A DNA stretch of 64,000 nt from Sipunculus nudus (Eukaryota > Annelida > Sipuncula > Golfingiida > Sipunculidae). Position numbers and translations under genes: made by a program. Positions within the stretch are counted from its first letter, which is position 1; every line of letters starts with the position of its first letter. The notes under the pieces were generated by a model. That model worked only from the letters and a program-made list of their open reading frames with translations, was not told where the DNA came from and did not search any database. The stretch spans positions 68,540,929 to 68,604,928 of the forward strand of contig CM049312.1 in NCBI GenBank assembly GCA_026874595.1. The letters run 5' to 3'. Positions 22,545 through 34,279 of the stretch are shown here, piece after piece.

Positions 22545-22815
22545 TGGGTAATGATAATTGGGTCGGAGAGCGCGGAAGGTTGTGAGTTCAAATCTCAGCC
22601 GAGAAAAAGGGAGAAGTTTCACGGTCGGTCCCCACCAAGGGAGATTAATGAGCAGGCTCAATGGGAAGCGTGTGCTGCAACACCGTATATCCCTAAACAA
22701 ATGAGTGCATCTTTGGGTTGTTCATCGGTGTTATGGTCCAGCAATGGAGTTGACTACACACCCATGACCCGAAGGTGCTTTAGACACCGGGCCTGGGTGA
22801 CACGAGGATACAAAT
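22545..22815 (+). mobile_element. tRNA-derived SINE (left-arm copy)
   Basis: The B-box-like GAGTTCAAATCTC is followed by a body that includes ACGGTCGGTCCCCACCAAGG, TCATCGGTGTTATGGTCCAG, ACCCGAAGGTGC and CACCGGGCCTGGGTGACAC. The same body occurs at 34005-34270 (plus) and 46200-46470 (minus), which defines a dispersed family of about 265 bp. Confidence 0.75.
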
Positions 22816-24759
22816 AGCATGATAAGAAGTAAGTACTGCAGCCCTGTCACATAGTGACAAATTGAAATGGAACTCAACAGATGCATAAAATGAAATTTAA
22901 ATTACACTAGATAAAACAGCATAATAATTGAAGGTGTTACCCAAACCAAAAAAAAAGAGAAAGTTGAAATGATGTGTATGTCCTTGTTACAGGCGGTCAT
23001 TTAGGTATAGACATAGAATACACAGAGTAAAAATGAAGCCCTATAAGTGCTGCGATTTACGACATTTTATTGTTGACGAAGTCCTTAAATAGTCTTGCAT
23101 TGTGCTGCAGTTTTCTGTTTTAAAAGCATTTCCTCTTAAAGAAAGGTGGTTACTGTTTATTTTGCATATACTCACGCATGCACAGATAATATCATTTAAT
23201 CTACTATTAAGGATTCATTCTTAAGATCTAGTCCAACTGCTCGATATTCGAAGAAAAAAATCGGGTGGTCGATCCTGATAGGAACGCGAATTGCTGGTCA
23301 CAATGCACGGTATGTGTAACCGACCCATACGCCTGGCAACCAACATACTGGGAGTGCATTCTCCACACAGAAGGTCTGTCTACTAAAATCAAGGAAAAAT
23401 CTCCTGCTTACACTCATTTACACAGCACGCTTGTACGCCGAAATTGAATTGCTGTACCGGAAATTGTAAATTGCAATAATTAATTCAATGGAGGGAATCT
23501 GGAGCATGTATTGACAAAATTATTGTCAAATATAACGGTTATAAAAATATTATTGTTTTTTTTTTTTGTGTTTGAACTCTCGTAAAACCTGGGAAACAAC
23601 ATTGCGGGGCGATATCGGTGACGTGGCGGAAGAAATGTATAAAACAATACCACGTGCCACTCGGTTAAGGACGAGTCTGCCGTAATTCTTCGGTGACGTC
23701 CGGGTCCATGTGGTTCGCCATGTTTGTATACATTGGTTGCCCCAGCAACCTAGGTCAATATCAGTCAAGGCCGCTGAAGTACCGTGCCGGGTGAACAAGC
23801 AATTGCTTGGACCAATCATCGCCTCAATAGATCTTGACCCTGTGCGGAGGTTGTCTGGGAGTGTTGACCCGGGCCCTCAGAAATTCAGACAAAGTTTCAC
23901 AATGTCACTGTGCGTGACCTGACCTTTGGCCCAGTATCTGACACCAAAGCCAACAATTTGAACAACAAGTGACCCTCGATCGCCAGACCCTCATGTGATA
24001 TGTCGGATGCTATTAATGGCCAAACCCCCATTTTAATCAAGTGATCCTGCTGTATCATGTCGAAATAGTCACAAGAAGAATTTACAGCTTCGGTACCTCT
24101 TGAAACAACTGTACCACGTAATACCACCAATCCCGCGTCAGAAATATTATACTGCAAAATAGGTCCAAAGATGTGGCAAAATGTAAACGTGTTAACCGAG
24201 AAAATAACATATTTAATAAGGTAATGGCTGAAGGAATGAAAAACGATGAATTAGTTCTAGAATGAGCCGCTGGATGACAGAACTATCGACTTTCAAACCG
24301 TTTATTTTGGTGCAGCTTTGTGTCACTGTATAACAAGAACGCGAAAGACATATCGAAGAAAGCATACATGTTTTGAGTAAAGCTTAAAAAAGCTCACCAC
24401 AATATAAACTTTTTTATTGCGTATAACCTTTATCTAATCGAGGTATGAAAATCCAACGCCATTTACAAACAGATCGGGTTGTAAATACAGCTTTCTTGAT
24501 GGTAGCTAAAATTGAAAATTATAACCAGCTGACCGGCAGGTGTCTACTGAAGTACATTATGAAACATTTCCTTTTGCACATACCCCACAAACAGATCCTG
24601 CTATTGATGAGACGAGGAATGCACGGGTAAAATTATCTGTCTACCACTTTCCGATGACAGACAAATATAGCCTCTAATCGTTCTTCGATATACACTGGAG
24701 ACTGCAAAAGTTGACGCCCAGGCAGCTCGTCAATCCTCACTTTAAGTTAAGATATTAAC

Positions 24760-25062
24760 CTAATTAACAACCTTATTGGTAAATAAATGAGGTGATTAAG
24801 CCAATGAAAAAGAGCGTACCACAAATGAAATGTCTGATTAGCCATACATCTCTTCCAACAATTAACAAATATATTTGTTAATAAATCAGGTTATTAGTCC
24901 AGCCAATCACAAATAGCGTACCACAAATGACATTTCTGATTAGCCATACATCTCTTCCAACAATTAACAAATATATTTGTTAATAAATCAGGTTATTAGT
25001 CCAGCCAATCACAAATAGCGTACCACAAATGGAAATGTCTGATTAGTCATACATCTCTTCCA
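24760..25062. repeat. ~117-bp tandem triplication in left arm
   Basis: Three copies of a unit containing CAATTAACAAATATATTTGT, CCAATCACAAATAGCGTACC and ATTAGCCATACATCTCTTCC. The right arm has only one copy (about 44170-44290), so this expansion arose after the arms separated. Confidence 0.85.
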
Positions 25063-25205
25063 ACCTTATCCTGCCAAGTCAGAGAAACTAAGCCGTAACA
25101 AAAAAAATGCTGTGCTGTAGATTACAGCGCTGCCTTAAGCCGGGCTGTGGCTTCTTAGTTTCTTCTGCCATTCCAGAGTTTAAGTGCTCGATAAAAGTAG
25201 AGCTG

Positions 25206-25413
<208 letters not shown>

Positions 25414-25424
25414 CAAATATAGAG

Positions 25425-25490
25425 GAATCGAATTTAGTCAGACATTTTTCGTGCAACGTGAAAAATGCGCTCATCAGGTAAAATTTTCTT
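25425..25490 (-). ncRNA. Second hammerhead-like relic (weak)
   Basis: The minus strand reads CTGATGAGCGCA, a loop, TTGCACGAAAAATGTCTGAC: a CUGAUGA core, an imperfect stem II (GCGCA/UUGCAC), then GAAA and a GUC. A partial inverted copy CTGATGAGTGCAACGAACG lies on the plus strand at 25536-25554. Stem I is poor, so this is a possible decayed ribozyme only. Confidence 0.3.
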
Positions 25491-25609
25491 ATTAAAAAAA
25501 ATCGATCATTTTTTTTTTCAATCAGACAGTCTTAACTGATGAGTGCAACGAACGTTTCATACCACAAAGCACTCTAGCAGTTGTTTATTGCAGATATACA
25601 GTAGATTAA

Positions 25610-25611
<2 letters not shown>

Positions 25612-25669
<58 letters not shown>

Positions 25670-25680
25670 TATATAATTTT

Positions 25681-25750
<70 letters not shown>
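25612..25750. repeat. Long (TA)n microsatellite
   Basis: About 140 bp of TA with two short interruptions. Confidence 0.95.
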
Positions 25751-25755
<5 letters not shown>

Positions 25756-26319
25756 ATAACAAGATTCCAGGGCTAAACAGGTCCGAGAATCTTGGGTCGT
25801 CATAATGTGCGTCGCATTGGAATATGGCGCGTAACAAAAAGCGGTGATCTCTCAAATGTGGAAGCTTTGTAAAATATTGTATCTTTTTTTTATTTAACAT
25901 AATTTCGTATCATTACAAGATTGGATATTGATGCTTTATTTGATTATATGATGACAGTTAAAGCTGAGTTGTTCGCAGAGGGTTGACATATTTGATTGGT
26001 TTTTAAAGTTAATCGGGAATGTTTAGTGTCTGCTACAAGAGCAAACTTTGATTTTCTTTAACAGCCAGAATTTTCGCGTGTCCGGTGGGACAATTAGACC
26101 ACCAGAACCGAGCGTCCGAGTGAAATTCCGTGCAACACAGACGCTTAACCCAAGGTTCTTGAACGCCGTGACACACACACACGCACACACATACACGCAT
26201 ACACACACACAAGAGAGGACCTTGCTTTTACACTATACTTCCGAGGACGAACAGTTCTGATAGAGTTAGCAAGAAAAACTGTTGAGATCTCAAACGCTTA
26301 GGGAACGCATGTTTCCTCG

Positions 26320-26480
26320 CACACTTTTTTTAAGAAAAAGGCTAGTTAGACATGAGAACGATGTGTTGACTCAGCGCATAACTTGCGAGGACAACCTGCC
26401 AGTTTAGTTTATGTCATGTCTTCGTGTCATAGAGAGGACCTACTAATCAGCATATCAAGAACGCTTGTGTTAAGCATATT
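26320..26480 (-). repeat. Inverted partner of 42050-42212
   Basis: The minus strand here (GACATGACATAA, TGTCCTCGCAAGTTATG, GAGTCAACACATCGTTCTCA) matches 42050-42212 on the plus strand, including the TTTCTT(A/G)AAAAAA end. It is either an extension of the giant inverted repeat or a dispersed repeat rich in GTCCTCGCAA motifs. Confidence 0.7.
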
Positions 26481-26532
26481 TACCTATAACAGGATTACAA
26501 AAGTAGCCAATCAGGCTGATGTACATGCTTTG

Positions 26533-26608
<76 letters not shown>
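26533..26608. repeat. (TA)n microsatellite downstream of the hammerhead relic
   Basis: About 38 TA repeats, directly following (minus strand) the hammerhead-bearing element. Confidence 0.95.
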
Positions 26609-26609
<1 letters not shown>

Positions 26610-26636
26610 TGGTAGAGTTACCCTCCGTTTTAAATT

Positions 26637-26665
26637 GCTCTATGGCCTACAGACTAGGCCAGAGC
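26637..26665 (-). other. Strong hairpin beside the hammerhead relic
   Basis: GCTCTGGCCTA, loop GTCTG, TAGGCCATAGAGC on the minus strand: eleven pairs with two bulged bases. The same hairpin, with changes, lies at 35146-35174. Confidence 0.6.
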
Positions 26666-26696
26666 GGTATAACACTGAAGAAAAACAACACTGTAA

Positions 26697-26744
26697 ATTC
26701 ACAACAGACTCTTTCACGGGTTGCGACCCGATCATCAGGTGAAT
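26697..26744 (-). ncRNA. Hammerhead ribozyme-like motif, near-intact core
   Basis: The minus strand reads in order: ATTCAC (stem I, 5' side); CTGATGA (core); T-CGGGT-CGCA-ACCCG-T (stem II, five perfect pairs); GAAA (core); a very short stem III; TGTT (cleavage-site position, an allowed NUH); GTGAAT (stem I, 3' side, perfect complement of ATTCAC). Short stem III motifs of this kind are known from Penelope-like retroelements and retrozymes. Stem III has one mismatch, and the 10.1-11.1 pair is U-U instead of G-C, so activity is uncertain. Confidence 0.7.
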
Positions 26745-26819
26745 ATGGTTAGAATGAAGCTAACGGCGTGGTTTGAATGGCCGAGACTTTACGAGATTAC
26801 GAGATTATGCTTTGTGCGT

Positions 26820-27400
26820 ATCCGGGGGGGGGGGGCATGTGAAAGACTGACACTGATCTTATTGTCCTCGGGGGCACAATATGATTGGTCGGGGTACACG
26901 TGCGATACTGGAACATTACAGGGCAAAGAGGTTTGTTGTTGTTTTAATGTTTATATTTAATACAAAGATATTAGGATGCCCAAATAGCATAGTAAGCTGA
27001 TATTTAATAGGGTCCTGGGTACAGTGAACATTTCAGTAGTATACACATATGATATAAAATACACATATACTTTGAAAATGCACAATATAAAATGCAAATA
27101 TACAATATAAAAGGCAAATATACGATACTCATACCAAATGGACTCGACTCGATAAACTCACCATGGGGTAGCGGCAACGCGATGAACAACATGTTCTCGG
27201 AAACTATCACTACTAAATAATGGACTTTTCTCTCCATCAGATAATCAAATGTCGTGTATAATATTATATACACGTGTGTCTGACTTTACGCCGCGAAATA
27301 GACTGTGCGATAATTAAGTGTTAAAAGGGATTCCAAATTAAAACTTGAACATAAATGCAAATCAAATAACACATACTGTTTGGTCTGGCCTCAAATCAAT
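26820..27400. other. Gene-free spacer with a G tract
   Basis: Contains an 11-G run at 26824 and AT-rich sequence with repeated ATACACATATA-like words (27040-27130). No gene seen. Confidence 0.5.
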
Positions 27401-27405
27401 CACAG

Positions 27406-27416
27406 GGTATGCCAAG
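27406..27416. repeat. Left target-site duplication of the LINE
   Basis: GGTATGCCAAG, repeated exactly at 32824-32834 directly after the poly(A). Confidence 0.9.
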
Positions 27417-27853
27417 AGTTTGAGAGGCTTGGTGCAAGGAAGGAAGCAAAACACACATTTGTTGCTCTCCCAAAGAAAGTGGATTTTGGTAGAGAAATAT
27501 TTCATGTAGATGATTGAAAAGTGGTAGAAAACCAGATAACTACTCAGAGATTTGGAATATCTAGAAAGTACAACAGAAAGGGAAGTACTTTTTCTTTTAA
27601 TTATAAATTTGGAATTTTGTTTATCAGTTCAAGCTACCTTTTGTCATTTGAACCATAGTAACACATGTTACATAATCATTTGCGTCTTTTCACACTGGTC
27701 AGTCGACCATGTGCACCAGGTCTTTCGACATTCGGGTCAACAGGTTTAAACTTTGTTTGTGCCATTATAATGTGTAGCTAAGCTGAGCTATATGCCTGGC
27801 AGTTGACAAGGTAACAATATTCACTCTTCAATGTTCTGTGCTTGTTATTTGTA

Positions 27854-28687
27854 ATGAGTGGCAATCCAAAAAGAGAGAGAGCAGAATTATCTAGTTCCTC
27901 TTCAAACTCTCCAGTTAGTCCTCAGAATAAAAAATTCCATTCAGTTCAAACTAAAATAAAGTAAAAAACAGGAGAAATGGCAGGTATCACTAAAGAAGCG
28001 TTGAGAAAGATGTTAGATGATTTGGAGACAAAATTGGTCAGAAAAATTACACAAAAGTATGAAAAAACAGTGGAATTGTTGGAAGCTAAGGTATTAACCC
28101 TAGAGACAGAGAATAAACAATTAAAAACTGATATAGAAAAACTAAATGGTAAAATGAGTGAGCTGGAAGAGCAAAATGGTAAATCAAACAGTGAGATTAA
28201 AGAGGCAATGAAAATAACCATTGAACTTGAGCAGTACTCAAGAAAATCAAACATAAGAATATTTGGTGTTCAGGAAAGGGGTCATGGGCATAAAGGGGGT
28301 GAAAACTGTTCAGAAAAAGTACAAAAGCTGTGTAGAGAAAAAATAGGGTTTGAAGTTGATCCCAAAGATATTGATGCTGCTCACCGTGCTGGAAAGTATA
28401 ACAGAAACAAACATGATAGTAAAGCCAGGGCAATCATTGTGAAGTTTGTCAGACGGGATGTTAAAATATTAGTGATGAAAGAGAGAAGGCAATTAAAAAA
28501 CACTGGGATAGTAATAGTGGATGATTTGTGTAGAGAGTTACATGAATTGTATAATAAAGTGAGAAATGATGCCAGAGTAACAGATGCATGGACTTGGGAT
28601 GGCAAGATATTTGTTAAAGATATGGAGGGAAACATTCATACAGTAAGATATTGTGAACCTTTGACAGATTTACCAAAAGCGGAGTGA
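27854..28687 (+). pseudogene. LINE ORF1 (nucleic-acid chaperone type), one nonsense codon
   Basis: The ancestral start is probably ATG at 27854 (MSGNPKRERAELSSSSSNSP). A TAA at 27962-27964 interrupts it, and the frame then reopens at ATG 27977, exactly in phase, for 236 codons. That portion starts MAGITKEALRKML and has a long charged coiled coil (about residues 20-85). It is followed by SRKSNIRIFGVQE and DIDAAHRAGK, the RRM-like and C-terminal signature of L1/Tx1 ORF1 proteins, which trimerise, coat LINE RNA and act as chaperones. In the family this works with ORF2p in the ribonucleoprotein. The internal ATG might still give a truncated protein that lacks only the ~40-residue leader. Confidence 0.85.
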
Positions 28688-28923
28688 TGGTTCATGTTAT
28701 TTTTTATATATGTATACTGCCAGGCCTTAAATGACCTGATATCTGTAATGAATTATATGTGTCCAATTTGTATATGTGTTACTTTGAAGGCCAGTGACTT
28801 TGAATATACAGGTATAATACTTATGATATTTTATTTATGGATTGTAGAGAGAAAGAAAACAATATGTTATAATGACAAGAAAACCCTTGTTATTTTGAGT
28901 GTTATATATTGTTTATACAATTT

Positions 28924-31900
28924 ATGGTAAATAAGTTTACATTTCAAATCCTCTCACTTAATGTACGAGGACTAAAGATTTATGTGAAAAGATGACAAAT
29001 TTTCAATTGGATGGTGAAACATCAGTCACATAAAAGGGTCTGTTTTTTACAAGAGTGTCATTGTGTAAAACAAGATTAAAATGCTTGGTCAAAACAATGG
29101 CGAGCTGAAATGTATCTTTCTTTTGGTAATACAAGTCATGCGGAGTATGTATTCTTATTGGAAAAAATGTTGATTTCAAGGAGCTTAGTAAAACTATTGA
29201 TGATCAAGGTAGATATATTATAGTGGAATGTGAAATTGAAGGGTTGCAATGTATCCTGGTAAACACGTATGCACCAAATTTTGAAAGTCAACAAATTAAA
29301 TTTTACGAAACTGTCTCTCAGCAAATAGATAAAATTCTCAGGGATTCATACGTGGAAGTTATATGGGGAGGAGATTTTAATGTACACCTCACTGAACAAG
29401 CTGCTGATGGAAGAAGGTTAAGTGTTTAACATAATTCAGTTAATAAGATTGTTAATATAATGGAAGCATTAAATCTGTGTGATGTATGGCATATAAAACA
29501 TGATTCTGTAAAAGCTTATACTTGGCGCTCAACCACACCCTTTATTCAGAGGAGACTAGATTTTTTTTATGTCAGATACCCTACTATGTTATGTTTCAAG
29601 TTGTGAAATTATACCGAGTGTTAACACGGATCTAGGGCACAGTGGTTACAAGAAGGTGAAAGGGGTACAAAATATTTTCTTAACCTGGAAAAACGTAATA
29701 AAAATAGGTCTACCATACGCATATTGTCATATAAGGGAAGAGATATAGCAAATCACACAGAAATTATGAGATGTATTAGGGAATCCTTTATAGAAAAGTA
29801 TAAGAAGAAATCAGTGAGTAACAAATCAGAGTTGACACACTTTTTTCAGAATCTATCTGTGTTTGAAAGCAAATTAAAACAGACAGAGACACAGACATGT
29901 AGCAAGCTTATTACAAAAACTGAAGTGTTTTCATGTTTAAAGGGAATGAAAAAAAATAAAACTCCTGGAAATGATGGGCTGACAACAGAGTTTTACATAG
30001 CATTATTTAGTGAACTGGGACAATGTCTTACTGATTGTTTGAATGAAAGCTTTGATACTGGTTCACTAACAACTTCTCAGAAACAAGCACTTGTGAAACT
30101 AATACCTAAACCAGGAAAAGATTTAAAGCATTTAAATGCCTGAAGGCCTATCAGTTCACTAAATGTCGATGTTAAGATACTGAGTAAAGTTTTAGTTATG
30201 GGAATAGAAAAACATCTTTCAAATATAATAAAGCCGGATCAGTATGCTTTTGTCAAAGGGAGATATATAGGAGAAACTATCAGACTAATATGGGATGTTT
30301 TACACTTTACTGATGTGGAAAACAAGCCTGGAATTATATTTGCAGCAGACCTTGAAGCTGCCTTTGACAGTGTAGAACATGACTTTTTATTTGCAACATT
30401 GAAATATTTTGGTTTTGATAATAATTTTATTAGGTGGGTCAATATTTTACACCATGATATGCAAAGTTCAGTTTTAAACAATGGTTATACAACTGGTTAT
30501 TTCAACTTAGATAGAGGAACCCGTCAGGGAGACCCTCTGGCTCCATATTTGTTCATAATGGCTATAGAAATATTGGCAATAATGATTAGAAATGATAGAA
30601 ATATTTATGGAATTCAAATTGGAAATACTGTGGTGAAAATGTGCATGTTTGCAGATGATACTACTATATTTGTTAAAAACACTGATTCATTGGACAAGGT
30701 TCTTTCTGTTATCAAACATTTTGAATATTTTTCATCACTTAAGTTAAATCTAGCAAAATCTGAGGCTGCATATATTGGATCAAAGAAGAAATTTGTGAAT
30801 GATGTGTATAATTTAAGGTGGAAAGACTTGACAAAATCATGTATGAATATACTTGGAATCTGGTTTTCATATAATAAAGATATTGTACATAAAGAAAATT
30901 TTAAGAGAGTTGAAAATAGTTTACAATTTACATTATCATTATGGAAATGTAGAAACCTCACATTATATGGCAGAGCAGAAGTTGTACGTTCATTGCTCAT
31001 TTCAAAAATATATTATGTTACAAATGTTTTAATACCACCAAAAAATACAGTGTTATCCATAAAGAGACTTCTTTGTGATTTCATCTCGAAAGCTAAAAAG
31101 CCCAAGGTAAAATACAAAACAGTCATTGGAAAAATTGAAAATGGAGGAAAAACATACCTGATGTTGCCTGTAAAATTAAGACACAGAGAGTAATGTGGGC
31201 AAAGCGCCTCATTGAACCTAAAAGTTCGGTAATCAAGGAGATATTGAATTATAAACTAAATAATATTGGAGGCTTAATATGCACGGGAAGTAATTTTGAT
31301 GTCACAGTACTGCCAAATAGGTTGCCAAAGTTTTATAGAAAATGTTTTGAAGACTGGTCGTCCTATGTTTCTGTGGAACCTAACAAACCAGATTATGTAA
31401 TATATCAGTGCCTGTGGAACAACAAATATATAAAGGCAGTGTATAATAAACAGTTGCATAGCATGGGTATATATTATATTCAAGACATGATTGCTGAAAA
31501 AGGAACCTGGAAGACCTGGAATGCCATTAAGCAAGGTCATATTGATGTTAAATTTATAGATTACATGTATTGTATGTCACTGAGACAAGTTATTCCGAAA
31601 CAGTGGAAAAAAATGTATTCCAAATCATAAGGTTGAAAAAAACTATTCAAATATGGAAACAATCTTAACTATTGGAGGACAAGCGACACTGAATAGTCTG
31701 AATTCCCGAATGATATATGATACACTTGTAGAAAATATATTGAAAAAGCCCACAGCCCAAGAAAGGTGGAATATTATAAACAGTTAGAATAATATTGAAA
31801 TTAGATGGGAAAATGCATATCTAGCTATATATAAAATAACTTTAGATACACACCTTAGAGAATTTCAGTATAAGATATTGCACAATTATATACCTCTGAA

Positions 31901-32285
31901 TGAGCAGCTGTTTAAATGGAAGATAAAAGAAACTTCTCGATGTTCATTTTGTTTCAATGATCACGAAAATATTGTACATTTATTTTTTGAATGTATGGTC
32001 AGTAGGAATTTTTATTTCAAAATAAAGGCATGGTTGCAAGATTATGAATTATACCTCCCAGCCATATCACTTATGGAAATATTGTATGGCACCATACCAG
32101 TTGATGATAAAAACAGGCTGCAAAATCAGATTCTGTTACTGTATAAATATGTCCTCTACAAGCAAAGAGAGGAAAATAGTTCTTCCTTGTTTGAAGTGTT
32201 TAAAAGCAGGTTAAGAGATACAGAAAGGGTTGAGAGATACATTGCAAATAGCAAAGGAATATTTTATAAACATTTAAAGAAATGA
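28924..32285 (+). pseudogene. LINE ORF2: APE endonuclease, reverse transcriptase, zinc-knuckle tail
   Basis: Starts MVNKFTFQILSLNVRGL, the first motif of the APE endonuclease. TGA at 28993 is the first break. FLQECHC, then (other frame) VNTYAPN and WGGDFNVHL, and RRLDFF identify the rest of the nuclease. At about 29630 the text jumps from IIPSVNTD to RAQWLQEGERGTKYF, so roughly 150-200 residues are missing. The RT follows: NKTPGNDGLTTEFY, a TGA in place of the Trp of NxWRPIS (30141), DQYAFVKGRYIGE, ADLEAAFDSVEHDF, DRGTRQGDPLAPYLF and MFADDTT (catalytic YADD-type box, about 30645), GRAEVVRSLLISKIYY. The C-terminal CSFCFNDHENIVHLFFEC region ends at 32285. It would nick DNA and copy LINE RNA at the target (target-primed reverse transcription), but it is inactive now. 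Confidence 0.9.
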
Positions 32286-32823
32286 GGTAAATTAGTTGAT
32301 GTTTCGTAAATTTTTGACTGAGATTTCCTTATATAAGTATTATCATGGCCATGGGTTAATGGTGTCTGTTCTTGTTTATGCGTTCATGTTGTTTATCTTT
32401 ATAATATCTTCTGTGTCGGAAAAATAACTCATGTACATTTAGAATTAGATGAGAGGATCTGAGGTAAATTATATAAAGTTTTATCTGATTGTATATACAC
32501 ATGCATTTTATGTTTTTGTAAACTACTCCACTTAAGCTTTTTGAGACTTGTTCGGCATTGCTGTTTACGAGGGTGGCTTGCTCTCTCACTGCATCTAGTA
32601 GTGTTGAGGGACAGGTCTGAACCACCACCAGGCGGGCAGCTTCGCTGATGCGTGTCTTCATTAAACTGAGTAGACAAACCGACCACAGAATATGTTATGT
32701 TTGTAAAATTACATGTAAACAACACGTCTTTGTATATGTGTGTTGTGTCTTTGTAATTGTCTTGTAATTTGTATCTGCTGTATTATTTTGTTTTATGAGA
32801 ATAAATGTGTAAAAAAAAAAAAA

Positions 32824-32834
32824 GGTATGCCAAG
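32824..32834. repeat. Right target-site duplication of the LINE
   Basis: GGTATGCCAAG after the poly(A) at 32811-32823. Confidence 0.9.
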
Positions 32835-32934
32835 CGTTAGGCAGGCCACAATGCAAGTGAAAACGTGGAAACGTCGCTACATGACTTGAATCTTCCCACA
32901 TCCCAATTAAAACGCCTGGAAGAAACCTTGGGCT

Positions 32935-33224
32935 TCAATACAGGGGCAGGTGGGGGGGGGGTCTATTTAATAGAAAGGGGGCTGTGGTCTATGTAATCAT
33001 CCCCCCCCCCCCGATATTCAGAGAATACTATTAATATATTGGAATGAAATTTATTAATAATTAGAATTATAGAATTTGATTCCAGTTATGAGTTTACTGT
33101 GAAATATGATATAGTTAAACCCGGTTTAGAATTAACATATTATATAATATGCAAATATAATACTATTTAATAAAATCTCATACTCAATTGTAAAATCTTT
33201 GAAATGTGCCACACGGGTAATAAA

Positions 33225-33276
<52 letters not shown>

Positions 33277-33360
33277 GTGTGTGGGGGGGATATTATAAAA
33301 TACGCTGTCCCAACTTGATCACCCTCTCACGCCCACAAGTCAGCCCCCCCCCCCCCCCCG
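32935..33360. repeat. Poly(G)/poly(C) and (TA)n rich stretch
   Basis: G run at about 32950, C runs at 33001-33012 and 33345-33359, and (TA)n at 33229-33268. No gene. Confidence 0.8.
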
Positions 33361-33629
33361 ACCACCTTTGAAGACAAATTGACGCAACTGGAAGAAACCA
33401 TATGAATAGTGGACGTGTTTACTTTCCTGTTCAGTCTGAAAGTAAAAGTATCTCTTTGTAGTTGGAGTCAATCTACAAAAAAGTGTTGATGAAAGGGAAG
33501 CATGGAGCCCTGACGGTATACCAAGTTACCAACAAAGGTGGTACCAGCATGTCATCTGAAGTATGAGTGGTATTTGCTTTCGTTCAATTTAAACTCCGGT
33601 CTGTTGGATAACATGATTTATATGGAAAT

Positions 33630-33860
33630 TGCAACTATCATTCATATGCCATTAACGAAGCACCCAAATGTTCTAAATGATTACAGAGCCTTAGCCCTAA
33701 CACCTATAGTTATGAAATATTGAGAGAAATTAGCGTCAGAGAGATTAATTATTTCCTTTCATTTCAGCGAAGTCTGTTACCTTCCATGGATAAACTTCAG
33801 TTTTCCATAGAGCAAAAATAATCACTGAGGATGCACTTATCTTATCCTACCTCACCTTGT
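33630..33860 (+). mobile_element. Short remnant of another LINE reverse transcriptase
   Basis: Reads TIIHMPLTKHPNVLNDYRAL, ALTPIVMKY, stop, EKLASERL, then (frameshifted) LQFSIEQ and EDALILSYLT. These correspond to the PKKPNPxxLNDYRPVALTSIVMKxFEKLV ... LQFAYRxxRSTEDA block of CR1/L2-like LINEs. Both ends are lost. Confidence 0.7.
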
Positions 33861-33922
33861 CTTGCCTTGCCTTGCCTTGCCTTGCCTTTCCTGACCTGAC
33901 CTGACCTTATCTTATCTTATGT
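33845..33922. repeat. (CCTTG)n and (CTGAC)/(CTTAT) pentamer repeat
   Basis: Blocks of CTTGC/CCTTG followed by CTGAC and CTTAT pentamers, at the end of the LINE remnant. Confidence 0.85.
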
Positions 33923-34004
33923 ATTGGTGCCTCAGATACAGTCCCAGATAAATTACATCAGGATCGAGAACATAATAGAACCATGTAATCTAAGGTTAAT
34001 TGTA

Positions 34005-34270
34005 AAACCGGCCCCTGTGGCTAAGGGAAAGAGTACAGTACTCGAATCTCAACTGAGGCGGTGAGATTTTTACGGCCGGCCCCCACCAAGGGTGAGTGCT
34101 CTGCAGGTTAATTGAGAAGGCCGTGCCCATGCAAGGGCCAAGTTTCACTCACAAATGAGTCCGCCTTTCTGAGGTTCCTCGGTGGTATGACCCAGCAACA
34201 GGGTATACACACACAGGACCCTTAGGTGCAGAAGTCACCGGGCCTGGTTAACACAAGAATATAAAATGAG
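34005..34270 (+). mobile_element. tRNA-derived SINE (complete-looking copy)
   Basis: Head: CCGGCCCCTGTGGCTAAGGG (A-box TGGCTAAGGG) and B-box-like TACTCGAATCTC. The body has ACGGCCGGCCCCCACCAAGG, TTCCTCGGTGGTATGACCCA and CACCGGGCCTGGTTAACAC. Same family as 22545-22815 and 46200-46470. Confidence 0.8.
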
Positions 34271-34279
34271 AGGAAGCAT

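Larger units (their letters stand above)
18425..25172. repeat. Left arm of a giant inverted repeat (~6.75 kb)
   Basis: The reverse complement of 44062-51290 matches this arm along its whole length, with many small differences and indels (estimated by eye at 85-90 per cent). Collinear anchors are: 18425-18450 with 51260-51285; 18900-19080 with 50700-50930; 19360-19560 with 50280-50480; 19900-20160 with 49720-49990; 20460-20900 with 48780-49160; 21260-21430 with 48410-48580; 22300-22450 with 46930-47040; 22550-22815 with 46200-46460; 23270-23460 with 45550-45770; 23580-23930 with 45110-45450; 24420-24760 with 44290-44640; 25060-25165 with 44065-44180. No host gene was recognised inside. It contains a SINE and GAGTCC-type minisatellites. 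Confidence 0.9.
27417..32823 (+). mobile_element. Nearly full-length Tx1/L1-clade LINE, 5.4 kb
   Basis: Bounded by an exact 11-bp duplication and ending in AATAAA (about 32801) plus poly(A). It contains a 5' UTR of about 440 bp, ORF1 (coiled coil plus RNA-binding type), an ORF2 with APE-type endonuclease, reverse transcriptase and C-terminal zinc-knuckle region, and a 3' UTR of about 540 bp. ORF1 has one premature stop. ORF2 has several stops and frameshifts and an internal deletion between endonuclease and RT, so it is not autonomous. Together with the fragment at 3290-5580, it shows this clade is established in the genome. Confidence 0.92.

Noticed and set aside
28197-28635. Antisense frames across LINE ORF1
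   Set aside because: Shadows of the sense ORF, which has clear family motifs.
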